A stretch of DNA of 64,000 bases from Gammaproteobacteria bacterium. GTDB taxonomy: Bacteria > Pseudomonadota > Gammaproteobacteria > CAIRSR01. Position numbers and translations under genes: made by a program. The stretch is from contig CAUYTY010000239.1 of assembly GCA_963575655.1 (NCBI GenBank), positions 1-64,000 of the forward strand. Direction: 5' to 3'. Below, piece by piece: positions 1-7,753 of this stretch (within the stretch, counting starts at the first letter, position 1; each line of letters starts with the position of its first letter). The notes beneath the pieces were generated by a model that did not search any database, was not told the origin of the DNA, and worked only from the letters and a program-made list of their open reading frames with translations.

Positions 1-49
1 CAAATTATCCGTTAATTCCAGAATGTGACCCAGGCGTCGCAAACTCTGC

Positions 50-330
50 AAGAGAACCCCACCACCCCCCCCCAAAATTTTTTTCTCCGGGCGGGGGGGG
101 GGGGCGGGCCCCCCCCCGTGCCACCACCCCTCACAGCCCCCCAAAACGTTTTCCCCCCCGCTCGGGGGGGGGCTGGCCCTAGTCCGTGCCAACAGCCCTC
201 ACAGACGCTCCAAAATCGTTTTCTCCCGGCTCGGGGGGGGGGGCTGGCCCTAGCCCGTGCCAACAGCCCTCACAGACGCTCCAAAAACGTTTTCTCCCGG
301 CTCGGGGGGGGGGCGGGCCCCAGCCCGTGC
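50..330. repeat. Tandem ~70 bp G/C-homopolymer repeat, four units
   Basis: Four imperfect units follow each other. The anchor GTGCCA (GTGCCC in the last unit) recurs at 118, 186, 257 and 327, so the period is 68, 71 and 70 bp. Each unit has CTCACAG, a CCAAAA...GTTTTC stretch, a run of 7-11 G and a GGGC(T/G)GGCCC tail. The reading frames that cross it are low-complexity proline/glycine/arginine products and are not treated as genes. No spacers, so it is not a CRISPR array. Confidence 0.85.
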
Positions 331-483
331 CCAAACTCTCCTGTCATCGGCGCGAAGGTGGTTGTTCAGCGCAATGGGGGGGCGGGGGGACGACTTGTGC
401 TCTTTGATCTTGTGTTTTTCGTTTCTCACCTCCTTAGGCGCAACTTGGGTTAACTAGTTTTTTGCTGCCTAGTTTCCAGAGTC

Positions 484-658
484 CATTAGACATTATCGGA
501 AACCTCACCCCCCAGCCCCCTCTCCTTAACAGGAGAGGGGGAGAATTATTCCGTTGTTATGCTTAACTCCTCGACGGAACAGGCAAAAAATCTCCCTCTC
601 TCCTGTTAAGGAGAGAGGGTCGGGGGGTGAGGTTTTGGGTTTCCGATAATGTCTAATG
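484..658. mobile_element. MITE-like element, copy 1
   Basis: A 175 bp non-coding element bounded by a perfect 20 bp terminal inverted repeat (CATTAGACATTATCGGAAAC at 484-503, its complement at 639-658). Inside are two smaller hairpins built from CTCTCCTTAACAGGAGAG and CTCTCCTGTTAAGGAGAG. A second copy in the same orientation lies at 10959-11126. It has no reading frame, so it would need a transposase in trans. No clear target duplication was seen. Confidence 0.8.
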
Positions 659-809
659 ACTTCCGGCTTGTTCGCGATCCTCACCAATACGCGACGCAGG
701 AGCGTCGCGGGATGCGTTCAGTTACATCGTTCCCACGCTCCGCGTGGGAATGCATCCCGCGACGCTCCTGCGTCGCGTATTGGTGGGGATCACGAACAAG
801 CCGGAAGTC
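658..809. repeat. Long inverted repeat (58 bp arms)
   Basis: The left arm 658-715 (starting GACTTCCGGCTTGTTCG) and the right arm 752-809 are complementary with about two mismatches. The loop between them holds a further small palindrome (TTCCCACGC..GCGTGGGAA). It begins exactly where the MITE-like element ends. A related fragment (CGCGACGTGGGAGCGTCGCGGGATGCG) follows near 872. Probably a non-autonomous or palindromic repeat; no coding potential. Confidence 0.8.
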
Positions 810-960
810 ATCGCGCTATATGACCGTATGGAACGCAATCACCACAATGGATGTACCGTGTTTCGAGACACGCGACGTGGGAGCGTCGCGGGATGCGTTC
901 CCACGCGGAGCGTAGGAACGATGTAAATAAACAGTACCTGATCTAAAACCGTCTTTATTT

Positions 961-1209
961 TGCAACCCGGAGGGTTGCCAGCCATTAGCCGGGGGTTGAG
1001 CGAAGCGATACCCCCGGATCCTGTAGAAAGAATTCACGACCCCGTGGGGGTCGCAGGATTCTAAATAACCGTTCATATTCTCCTGGGAGTGCGGCCACCT
1101 TGACCGCACAAGAGCGGGCGAGACGCCCGCGCTCCCAGGAAGAAGCCACGATCCGGGGGTGTCGCTTCGCTCAACCCCCGGCTAATAGCTGGCAACCCTC
1201 CGGGTTGCA
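961..1209. repeat. Long inverted repeat (60 bp arms) with internal hairpins
   Basis: The left arm 961-1020 and right arm 1150-1209 are complementary over 60 bp with two mismatches (left begins TGCAACCCGGAGGGTTGCCA). The 129 bp between them contains further self-complementary blocks (ACCCCGTGGGGGT; CTGGGAG..CTCCCAG). No reading frame fits it. Together with the preceding repeats it makes 1-1320 a gene-free repeat field. The remaining piece, 1210-1320, shows only TTTGGCCAGGCACT at 1228-1241, which recurs at 11225-11238. Confidence 0.8.
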
Positions 1210-1320
1210 GAACACAAAACCGAGATTTTTGGCCAGGCACTAGATAGCCATCCGCAAGACGGATGGAAACGCCTGCCCTTCATCGGCATGTGTCGCGGGT
1301 TAAGTGGATAGCCTTTCAAC

Positions 1321-4300
1321 TCATGCCTCGCAGGTTATTCTGAAAATCATGTCCGCTAGCCAATTCCGGAAAGAATCATTGTCCTGGAATTGCTTGAAGA
1401 GCTGCGCGTCGTCTTTGAACATTGCGGTAATCACCTGTTTCAGGGCCTTGTCGTGCTCGATGCGGGCCGTGCTCGGCGTATTCTTCTTGGCATTTTGGTA
1501 GGCGAGGTTGTCGGCGACCTGGGGCGGGATTACTTCTAAAATGCGCTTTTCCACCGCTCGGGAATCAAGGAATAGTCCGCCATACAGGTCGTTAAATTGC
1601 TTGACGATGTTCGAGAGTTTGTCCAATTCCGGTTCGGCTTTTCGTCCGCTGCTTGAGGTTGGTACTGGTTCAATCTCCGCATTCGCATCGGGTAGGGCGA
1701 TGGCCATGGTCGCTTTCTTCTCGGCACGGTAGCTGTCCATATCGATAGCGTCGAGAATGCCTTTAGCGAGGTCTTCTTCGGTGGGGGCGGGTAGCTTGCT
1801 GATGAGAAAATTCAGAAAAATCGAGAGTTTCTCCCAATCAGGAATGCCATACGGGAGAATTGTGGCGAGAAAGTCGTAGGTGCGGGTGAAAGTCTTCGCC
1901 TTGCCTTTAAAATCCACCTGCTGGTCTTCGTCAAGGTCGTTCATATAGACGGCCACGCAGGTATCGAGGATTGGTTCGAATTTATCGCGGGTCGCGCCGT
2001 CCAGAAAAATATTCACCAGCGCGTCGATCTGCTCGGGTGTATAAACTTGATGCTGATCCAATTCTCCCTTGAGCGTGTGAAGCTTGTTCGGGTCGGTTTC
2101 GCTGCTCAGGATCGTGGTGCGGTAGTAATCAGCGAATGATTTCTCAATGGTCTCAGTGTCATTCTGGAAATCAAGGATAAACACATCACTTTTCTTCGGG
2201 TGTGCCCGATTTAAGCGAGAGAGTGTCTGTACGGCTTTGATGTTGGACAGCATCTTGTCCACATACATCGTGTGCAACAGCGGTTCATCGTAGCCAGTTT
2301 GGAACTTGTCCGCGCAGATTAGGAAGCGATAGGGATCTTCCTGAATCCGATTGGGAATGTCATTACTCGAAAATCCATTTAGCTTCGCCTCGCTTACCGG
2401 TTCGCCGTTGTATTCCGGTTCGCCGGAGAAGGCGACGATAGCCTGATAAGGGCTTTTTATTTCCGTGAGGTAGGCGCGAAAGGCGAAGAAATACTGGATC
2501 GCCCGCTGGATGCTCCCGGTCACCACCATTGCCCGCGCCTGTCCGCCGATCTTATGCTGACCAATTACCTGTTCGATAAAGTGATCCACCATGATCTCCG
2601 CCTTGTCGCGGATAGCCTTGCCGTGGCTTTCCACATAGACGCGTAGCTTCTTGCGGGCCTTCTTGGTGTCATATTCGGGGTCGCCCGCCACCGTTTTGGC
2701 GAGGCGGTAGTAACTCGCTACTGGGGTGTAATACTTCAGCACATCAAGGATGAAGCCCTCCTGAATTGCTTGCTTCATTGTGTAGCTGTGAAAGGGGCGA
2801 TGTTTTACCTCGTCGCCCTCGGAATAGGGCACGCCGAAAATCTCCAGCGTCTTATTTTTGGGTGTGGCGGTGAAGGCGAAATAGCTGGCATTCGGCAGCA
2901 GCTTGCGCGATTCGATAATGCGGTTGATCTTGTCCTCGCTGGTTTCGTCTTCCTGCTCCGTGCTGCTTTCGGAGAGCGCCATGTTCATCGCCGCCGCCGT
3001 GCGTCCGCCCTGGCTGGAGTGCGCCTCGTCAATAATGATGGCAAATCTCCCGCCGCGATGCGCCTCGCCAATGTCGTCGAGCACGAAGGGAAAAGTTTGC
3101 ACGGTGGAGATGATGATCTTTTTGCCGTCCTTGAGAAATTTTGCCAGTTGTTCTTTCTTGGAGCTGCCCGCGCCTGTCACCGTGCCGATGAGGCTGCTCA
3201 CTTGGGCGAAGCCTTTGATCGTTCGGCGGATTTGTTGGTCAAGTAGGCGGCGGTCGGTAATAACGATGATTGAGTCGAAGACCTCCACCCCATCTTTGCG
3301 TAGCCCGACCAACTGGTGCGCCAGCCATGCGATGGAATTCGATTTGCCGCTGCCCGCTGAATGCTGGATCAGGTAACGCCTGCCCACGCCGTGTTCCTGT
3401 ACATCTGCGCAGGTTTGCCGTACCACGTCGAGTTGATGGTAGCGCGGGAAAATCTGCACCTGTTTTTTCTTGCCGGTCTTCGAATTCACTTCCTCTACGA
3501 TCTGGGCGTAGTTCTCCAAAATCTCCGTCAGTCGCGCTGGGGTGAGGATGCGCTTCCAGAGGTAATCGGTCTTGAGTCCGTCCGGGTTTGGCGGATTGCC
3601 TGCGCCATCGTTCCAGCCCTGATTGAAGGGCAGAAACCACGAATCCTGCGCCATCCCCTTCGTGCCTTTGAGCGCACTACACATTCGCACCTCGCTATCG
3701 TCCACCGCGAAATGCACCAGGCAACGGCCAAAGGAAAATAGTGTCTCGTGGGGGTCGCGGTCGCGTTTGTATTGCTCTACCGCATCTTCGACCGTTTGTT
3801 TGGTCAGGCTGTTTTTCAGTTCAAAGGTGATCAGCGGCAGGCCATTGATAAAAGCGCACAAGTCCAACGACCGCTTGGTTTGCTCGCGACTGTAATGGAG
3901 CTGGCGGGTGATGCTGAAACGGTTGGTGGCATGACGGGCCGCCGCCTTAGCGTTCTCCGCCGAGGGCGTGCCGTAGAACAGGTCAAAACTCAGCGCTTCG
4001 TGTTTGATGCCCTTGCGGAGCACATCAATTACCCCGCGCCGGGTGATCTCCCCTTGCAGGCGGGCGAGGAACTTTTGCCGCGCCATGCTTTTCGTTTCGT
4101 GGTAATCGTTGATGCCGAGCTTGGCGTATTCCTTCGGCTGGCTGGTGTGGAGAAAGGTGAATAGCTGTTCGATATCTATCGCAAACTCGCGGTCATAGGC
4201 CGCCGCCGTCCCGGCAAACCAACCGCTGCCACCGTTGGCGGGTGCAGCTTCGGCCACGAACGTTGCCGCGTTGGAGGCCAGGCCATCCGTGCCGGTCATG

Positions 4301-4353
4301 TGACGCATGATGAGAGTTTCGAGCCCTTTTTCGCTGGTGTCGGTTTTGCTCAC
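1321..4353 (-). CDS. hsdR: Type I restriction enzyme, R subunit
   Basis: The ATP-dependent translocase and nuclease of a type I restriction-modification system, 1010 residues, a normal HsdR length. The N-terminal nuclease core shows the FELK motif (residues 177-180) preceded by Asp164. A superfamily 2 motor follows, with Walker A HSAGSGKS (331-338), DEAH (442-445), FTATP and a late motif VI region (QTLSRLNRA). The start is GTG, 16 bp after the yhaV stop, with only a weak ribosome site. It is the last gene of the minus-strand operon hsdM-yhcG-hsdS-prlF-yhaV-hsdR and should assemble with HsdM and HsdS. No disruption seen. Confidence 0.96.
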   Translation of the reverse strand: MSKTDTSEKGLETLIMRHMTGTDGLASNAATFVAEAAPANGGSGWFAGTAAAYDREFAIDIEQLFTFLHTSQPKEYAKLGINDYHETKSMARQKFLARLQGEITRRGVIDVLRKGIKHEALSFDLFYGTPSAENAKAAARHATNRFSITRQLHYSREQTKRSLDLCAFINGLPLITFELKNSLTKQTVEDAVEQYKRDRDPHETLFSFGRCLVHFAVDDSEVRMCSALKGTKGMAQDSWFLPFNQGWNDGAGNPPNPDGLKTDYLWKRILTPARLTEILENYAQIVEEVNSKTGKKKQVQIFPRYHQLDVVRQTCADVQEHGVGRRYLIQHSAGSGKSNSIAWLAHQLVGLRKDGVEVFDSIIVITDRRLLDQQIRRTIKGFAQVSSLIGTVTGAGSSKKEQLAKFLKDGKKIIISTVQTFPFVLDDIGEAHRGGRFAIIIDEAHSSQGGRTAAAMNMALSESSTEQEDETSEDKINRIIESRKLLPNASYFAFTATPKNKTLEIFGVPYSEGDEVKHRPFHSYTMKQAIQEGFILDVLKYYTPVASYYRLAKTVAGDPEYDTKKARKKLRVYVESHGKAIRDKAEIMVDHFIEQVIGQHKIGGQARAMVVTGSIQRAIQYFFAFRAYLTEIKSPYQAIVAFSGEPEYNGEPVSEAKLNGFSSNDIPNRIQEDPYRFLICADKFQTGYDEPLLHTMYVDKMLSNIKAVQTLSRLNRAHPKKSDVFILDFQNDTETIEKSFADYYRTTILSSETDPNKLHTLKGELDQHQVYTPEQIDALVNIFLDGATRDKFEPILDTCVAVYMNDLDEDQQVDFKGKAKTFTRTYDFLATILPYGIPDWEKLSIFLNFLISKLPAPTEEDLAKGILDAIDMDSYRAEKKATMAIALPDANAEIEPVPTSSSGRKAEPELDKLSNIVKQFNDLYGGLFLDSRAVEKRILEVIPPQVADNLAYQNAKKNTPSTARIEHDKALKQVITAMFKDDAQLFKQFQDNDSFRNWLADMIFRITCEA

Positions 4354-4368
4354 GTTTTTACTCGGTTT

Positions 4369-4854
4369 CTAGTGCGGGCTTTGTTTTAACGGCCGTTTGC
4401 ACTCGGCCAGTAGTTGCTTCCAATCGCCCGGAGGATGGCCGCTTTCCAGCATCTTGCGAAACACTCGATAGACGTCGTCACTGCTCTCGTAGGCGCGCTT
4501 GGTATCCTCGTCATTAACCCAGGCAAACACAATCACCCTGGCCTGAGCGTGGTAACGGAAGAACAACCGGTACTGCTGATAGAACTTAGCCCTGAGCCAA
4601 TGCTTATGTTCATCGCCAAGGGTGTTGCCTTGCCGGTATTCTGGTCGTGTTGGGTCTTGCGGGACGACATCGAATACCAGTTTGGCAATCGCCGCCAGTC
4701 GCTTGCTGGCGTTCTTTGTCACATAACCAACGGGATCCTTTTCCTTGATTCTCTCCACCTGCAAGGTCAAGGTTTCAAGCTGAGCAAGGAAAAGCGGATG
4801 AGCGAAAACTATCCAGCCATGGATAACCACCGGAAAAGGCGGACTGACGCTCAT
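4369..4854 (-). CDS. yhaV: YhaV-family ribonuclease toxin
   Basis: 161 residues, the usual size of the RelE-superfamily toxin YhaV, a ribosome-associated mRNA endonuclease neutralised by PrlF. The call rests on the overall sequence pattern (N-terminal WIVFAHPLF, central GNTLGDEHKHWLRAKF, QQYRLFFRYH and a VFAWVNDEDTKRAYESSDDVY block) and on the partner gene. Its ATG overlaps the stop of the upstream antitoxin gene by 4 bp (ATGA), implying translational coupling. The pair sits between hsdS and hsdR, so loss of the restriction locus would also remove the antidote. Confidence 0.88.
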   Translation of the reverse strand: MSVSPPFPVVIHGWIVFAHPLFLAQLETLTLQVERIKEKDPVGYVTKNASKRLAAIAKLVFDVVPQDPTRPEYRQGNTLGDEHKHWLRAKFYQQYRLFFRYHAQARVIVFAWVNDEDTKRAYESSDDVYRVFRKMLESGHPPGDWKQLLAECKRPLKQSPH

Positions 4855-5180
4855 TCATCGTCCGCCAACAGTGCGCCATCAAAATCGACCTCGATATCGC
4901 CGACCAGAGACTGAATGCGCTGCACAAATTTGGCATCAATGGCCTGCAAGTGTTCTGGATGATCGGCAAGATCCTTGGCCAGGAAGCTCAAGAACTGGCC
5001 GAGCACAGGATCTTGACGCTCGAAGGCATCGGCCCTGGTCAGCACGACTTCGCCATTGGGACGAATTGCATAGTGGATCTTGTCGCGCTTGCCGAGGTGG
5101 AGCGCACGGCGAACGGTCTCCGGCACCGTGGTTTGGTAGCGGTCGGTCAGTGTTGATTCAACTTCGAGGGTGGCTAGCAT
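4851..5180 (-). CDS. prlF: PrlF/SohA-family antitoxin
   Basis: A 109-residue AbrB/SpoVT-type DNA-binding antitoxin. The N-terminus ESTLTDRYQTTVPETVRRAL is the swapped-hairpin barrel typical of PrlF; an acidic C-terminus would bind the toxin. I chose the ATG at 5180 (MLATLEVES) because GGAG lies 6 bases upstream; an upstream TTG would add four residues. It precedes yhaV with a 4 bp overlap, the usual order antitoxin then toxin. By analogy with prlF-yhaV it probably represses its own promoter, perhaps in the 60 bp gap after hsdS. Confidence 0.88.
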   Translation of the reverse strand: MLATLEVESTLTDRYQTTVPETVRRALHLGKRDKIHYAIRPNGEVVLTRADAFERQDPVLGQFLSFLAKDLADHPEHLQAIDAKFVQRIQSLVGDIEVDFDGALLADDE

Positions 5181-5240
5181 GGCGCGCTCCAATATTCGCA
5201 GAGGTCGATACCGGCATGGTAATGCGCTTGCATTACCATT

Positions 5241-6677
5241 TCAAGCGTCCTCGGTTTCGGTGTCGTCCAGCACCTCATCAGTAAGGGCGGCGGAGTCGGT
5301 GGGCAGGTCGGGCAGCTTGGCGGCGGCTTCGCGCACGTCCAACTTGCCCGTCACGATGTCGGCGGTCAGGCGTGTGCGGTATTCCTGCATCAGGGCGATT
5401 TCGCGTTCGGTGCGGGCGATGGCGGCAATAACTGATTCAAGTCCCGTCACCAAACCCGCAAGGATTGAGTCCTGTTCGTTGAGCGGCGGCAGGAGCACTC
5501 GGAACTGTCCGATAGTCGTCTTGTTCGTTGATGCAAGATTTGTGGTTTGCTTCGCCGTCCTCAAAAAATAGAGCTTTGCATAATGAGATTCCAGGAGTGC
5601 TGAGAGGTATCGAGGCCGCATTTTCTTATGTGAAGGTCGAACAGCAAAGATGTGATTTTGGTGAACGCAGTTCGCCAATTCCCCATTCCAAACACAGCCC
5701 CGTCCCAACTTGTCGGGGTCGCCACCTTCAGTCATCAGGACATCACCGATTTGTAGCATTGAACGCGTCGCGTCCGAAGACGGAAGTCTCAGAGTTTTGA
5801 CGTTGGTCAGAGAAAGATGACCCGCTTGGACGTTCGCAACTCGGAGATAAGGAAAATTAGTCAGGTGCTGATCTGTGTATGTCTTTCCAAGAGTGATACC
5901 TGATTGAATGGTGCATACACCTTTCAGGGGAATAACCTCCCAATGCTTCGGAATCTCCCCCAGCCACGGAATCCCCGAATCCTTCAGCGGCACATCGGGG
6001 TCGAGGCCACGGGTGACGGCGCGGTGGATGATGGCCTGCTTCTGCTCATTCAGCAGCCCAATCAGCTTGCGCTTGGCGCGGATGAAGCCGTCGATCTTTC
6101 GGTTCGCGTGGTCCAGAAACCGCACGATGGCCGATTGTTCGTCAAGGGGCGGAAGAGGGATGGCTATTCCCTGTATCGCCCCATGTGACAGACCGTAGCG
6201 TGTAACTCCATTCGCCTCAATGTGAAACTGCGCTGCAATGAAATGACTTCCGAGAACCCGATGAAGAAACGAACCATGCAGGTCTGATCCCGAGCGAAGA
6301 ATCGCAAGGTGGTATCCACAAACTAAGTCTGGAGCCTCGAATTCAACTAATGCTGGCACACCGATATCATTCCACTGTTCCGAGTCTTTCGTAATGAGAA
6401 CATCACCTTTACGAAGGCCAAACCGGATGCGTTCGTCTTCACTCGCGGTTGCAGCCATGAAGCGCGTTGATTCACAGATTCGTTCGTTCTTGTAGACCTC
6501 TACATAGTTGCAAAGCCTAACTGGTGTCTCGCCCGGCTTCGTATGTTTATCGACGTTACTTACTCGCATGTCACACACATGCCGCAATCGGCGGGATTCC
6601 CAATGCTTAGGTACTTTCCCAATCCAAGGCAACCCCGACTCCTTGTATTCCGCATACGGTTTGAGCCCCTCGATCAT
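5241..6677 (-). CDS. hsdS: Type I restriction-modification specificity subunit
   Basis: 478 residues, the usual HsdS size, with two half-repeats. Each target-recognition domain opens with the same signature, SGLPWIGKVPKHWE (residues 14-27) and SGIPWLGEIPKHWE (235-248), and each ends with LPPL(D/N)EQ followed by a helical spacer (around 178 and later). The two variable domains read the two halves of a bipartite DNA site and the helices set the spacing. Its ATG overlaps the stop of the YhcG-like gene by 4 bp. The recognition sequence cannot be predicted from sequence alone. Confidence 0.95.
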   Translation of the reverse strand: MIEGLKPYAEYKESGLPWIGKVPKHWESRRLRHVCDMRVSNVDKHTKPGETPVRLCNYVEVYKNERICESTRFMAATASEDERIRFGLRKGDVLITKDSEQWNDIGVPALVEFEAPDLVCGYHLAILRSGSDLHGSFLHRVLGSHFIAAQFHIEANGVTRYGLSHGAIQGIAIPLPPLDEQSAIVRFLDHANRKIDGFIRAKRKLIGLLNEQKQAIIHRAVTRGLDPDVPLKDSGIPWLGEIPKHWEVIPLKGVCTIQSGITLGKTYTDQHLTNFPYLRVANVQAGHLSLTNVKTLRLPSSDATRSMLQIGDVLMTEGGDPDKLGRGCVWNGELANCVHQNHIFAVRPSHKKMRPRYLSALLESHYAKLYFLRTAKQTTNLASTNKTTIGQFRVLLPPLNEQDSILAGLVTGLESVIAAIARTEREIALMQEYRTRLTADIVTGKLDVREAAAKLPDLPTDSAALTDEVLDDTETEDA

Positions 6678-7753
6678 GGCTGGACTCCCTGCTCATCATC
6701 CCGTGTTTGTTCTTCCAACAACTGTTGCTCACGCACCAACTCGGCGCGTAGCGCCTCTTCGCTCGGCAGGATGAATTTGTATTTGGCGGCGAATAGCTGT
6801 TCGTTTCCATGAAGGACGGAGTAGCGGACAACCGATTTATCTTTTTGGGCACAGAGGATAATTCCAACGGTGGGATTGTCGTCGGGGCCGCGCCGTAGAT
6901 CGTCATACATGCGGACATACATATCCATTTGGCCAATATCTTGGTGGGTGAGTTCCCCTGTTTTAAGATCAAAAAGGACAAAACATTTCAGCAGATAGTT
7001 ATAAAAAACCATGTCGATATAGAAATCCTTGGATTCCGTGCTAATACGCTGTTGACGTGCGACAAAGGCAAAACCTTTCCCGAGTTCGAGGAGAAAGGAC
7101 TGGAGATTGCCGATCAGCGCGTCTTCGAGTTTTGATTCGAGGAGTTTTCCCGTATTGGGTAGACCGAGGAATTCCAACATCACCGGATCGTGGATAAAAT
7201 CTCGGGGTGTGAGCGCCATCGCACCAATTTGCGCGGCGGCCGCCTCTCGAACCGGCTGACGATCTTGGCTGGCCAAAAGGCATTCGTAGTATAACGTGTT
7301 GATTTGCCGATCCAGCGCACGAGTGTTCCAGTTCTGATTGGCGGCCTCGTTCATGTACCAGAGACGGGCTTCGGTATCCTCGACCCTAAGCAGGGAGCGA
7401 TAGTGGGTCCAGCTCAATTCGGAACGCAATGCGTTCCAATTCGGGAACACCATATAAAACGCTCGCATATGCCTCAAGTTCCGCTCGTCGAAGCCTTTGC
7501 CAAACTCAGCCGTGAGACCTTCGGCGAGGTCCGCGATCAGACGTTTTCCATAAGCGGCCCTGGTGGCTCCACCTTGCTCGAATTCGACGATATGCCGCCC
7601 TACGTTCCAGCAGGTGCGGACCTGCACGACATCCACCGTGCGCAGGGCTTGTTGGCGGGCGGTCTGGATAACTTCGCGGAGACTGGCAAGTAGACCGCTG
7701 ATTTCATGCGTTGGTACGGTGGCGGAAGCCGCCAGGTTATTGATGGTGCTCAT
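6674..7753 (-). CDS. YhcG/DUF1016 PDDEXK nuclease-domain protein
   Basis: 359 residues with the two-part layout of the YhcG family: an N-terminal helical domain (DUF1016_N, roughly 20-170) and a C-terminal PD-(D/E)xK nuclease fold. Likely catalytic residues are Asp247 (FYIDMVFYN) and Asp262/Lys264 (LFDLKTG). It overlaps hsdM upstream and hsdS downstream, 4 bp each, so it is translated as part of the restriction operon. The family often sits inside type I loci, but its exact task (accessory nuclease, Holliday-junction-resolvase-like activity, or control) is not settled; calling it an accessory defence nuclease is inference. Confidence 0.9.
   Translation of the reverse strand: MSTINNLAASATVPTHEISGLLASLREVIQTARQQALRTVDVVQVRTCWNVGRHIVEFEQGGATRAAYGKRLIADLAEGLTAEFGKGFDERNLRHMRAFYMVFPNWNALRSELSWTHYRSLLRVEDTEARLWYMNEAANQNWNTRALDRQINTLYYECLLASQDRQPVREAAAAQIGAMALTPRDFIHDPVMLEFLGLPNTGKLLESKLEDALIGNLQSFLLELGKGFAFVARQQRISTESKDFYIDMVFYNYLLKCFVLFDLKTGELTHQDIGQMDMYVRMYDDLRRGPDDNPTVGIILCAQKDKSVVRYSVLHGNEQLFAAKYKFILPSEEALRAELVREQQLLEEQTRDDEQGVQP

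Noticed and set aside
50-330. CRISPR array
   Set aside because: The ~70 bp units are contiguous with no unique spacers; only homopolymer lengths vary.
25-453. Overlapping reading frames on both strands across the tandem repeats
   Set aside because: They translate low-complexity repeat DNA, have no ribosome sites and overlap each other in several frames.
2770-3741. Plus-strand frames of 90-158 codons opposite hsdR
   Set aside because: They are antisense shadows of a well-supported gene with clear motifs.
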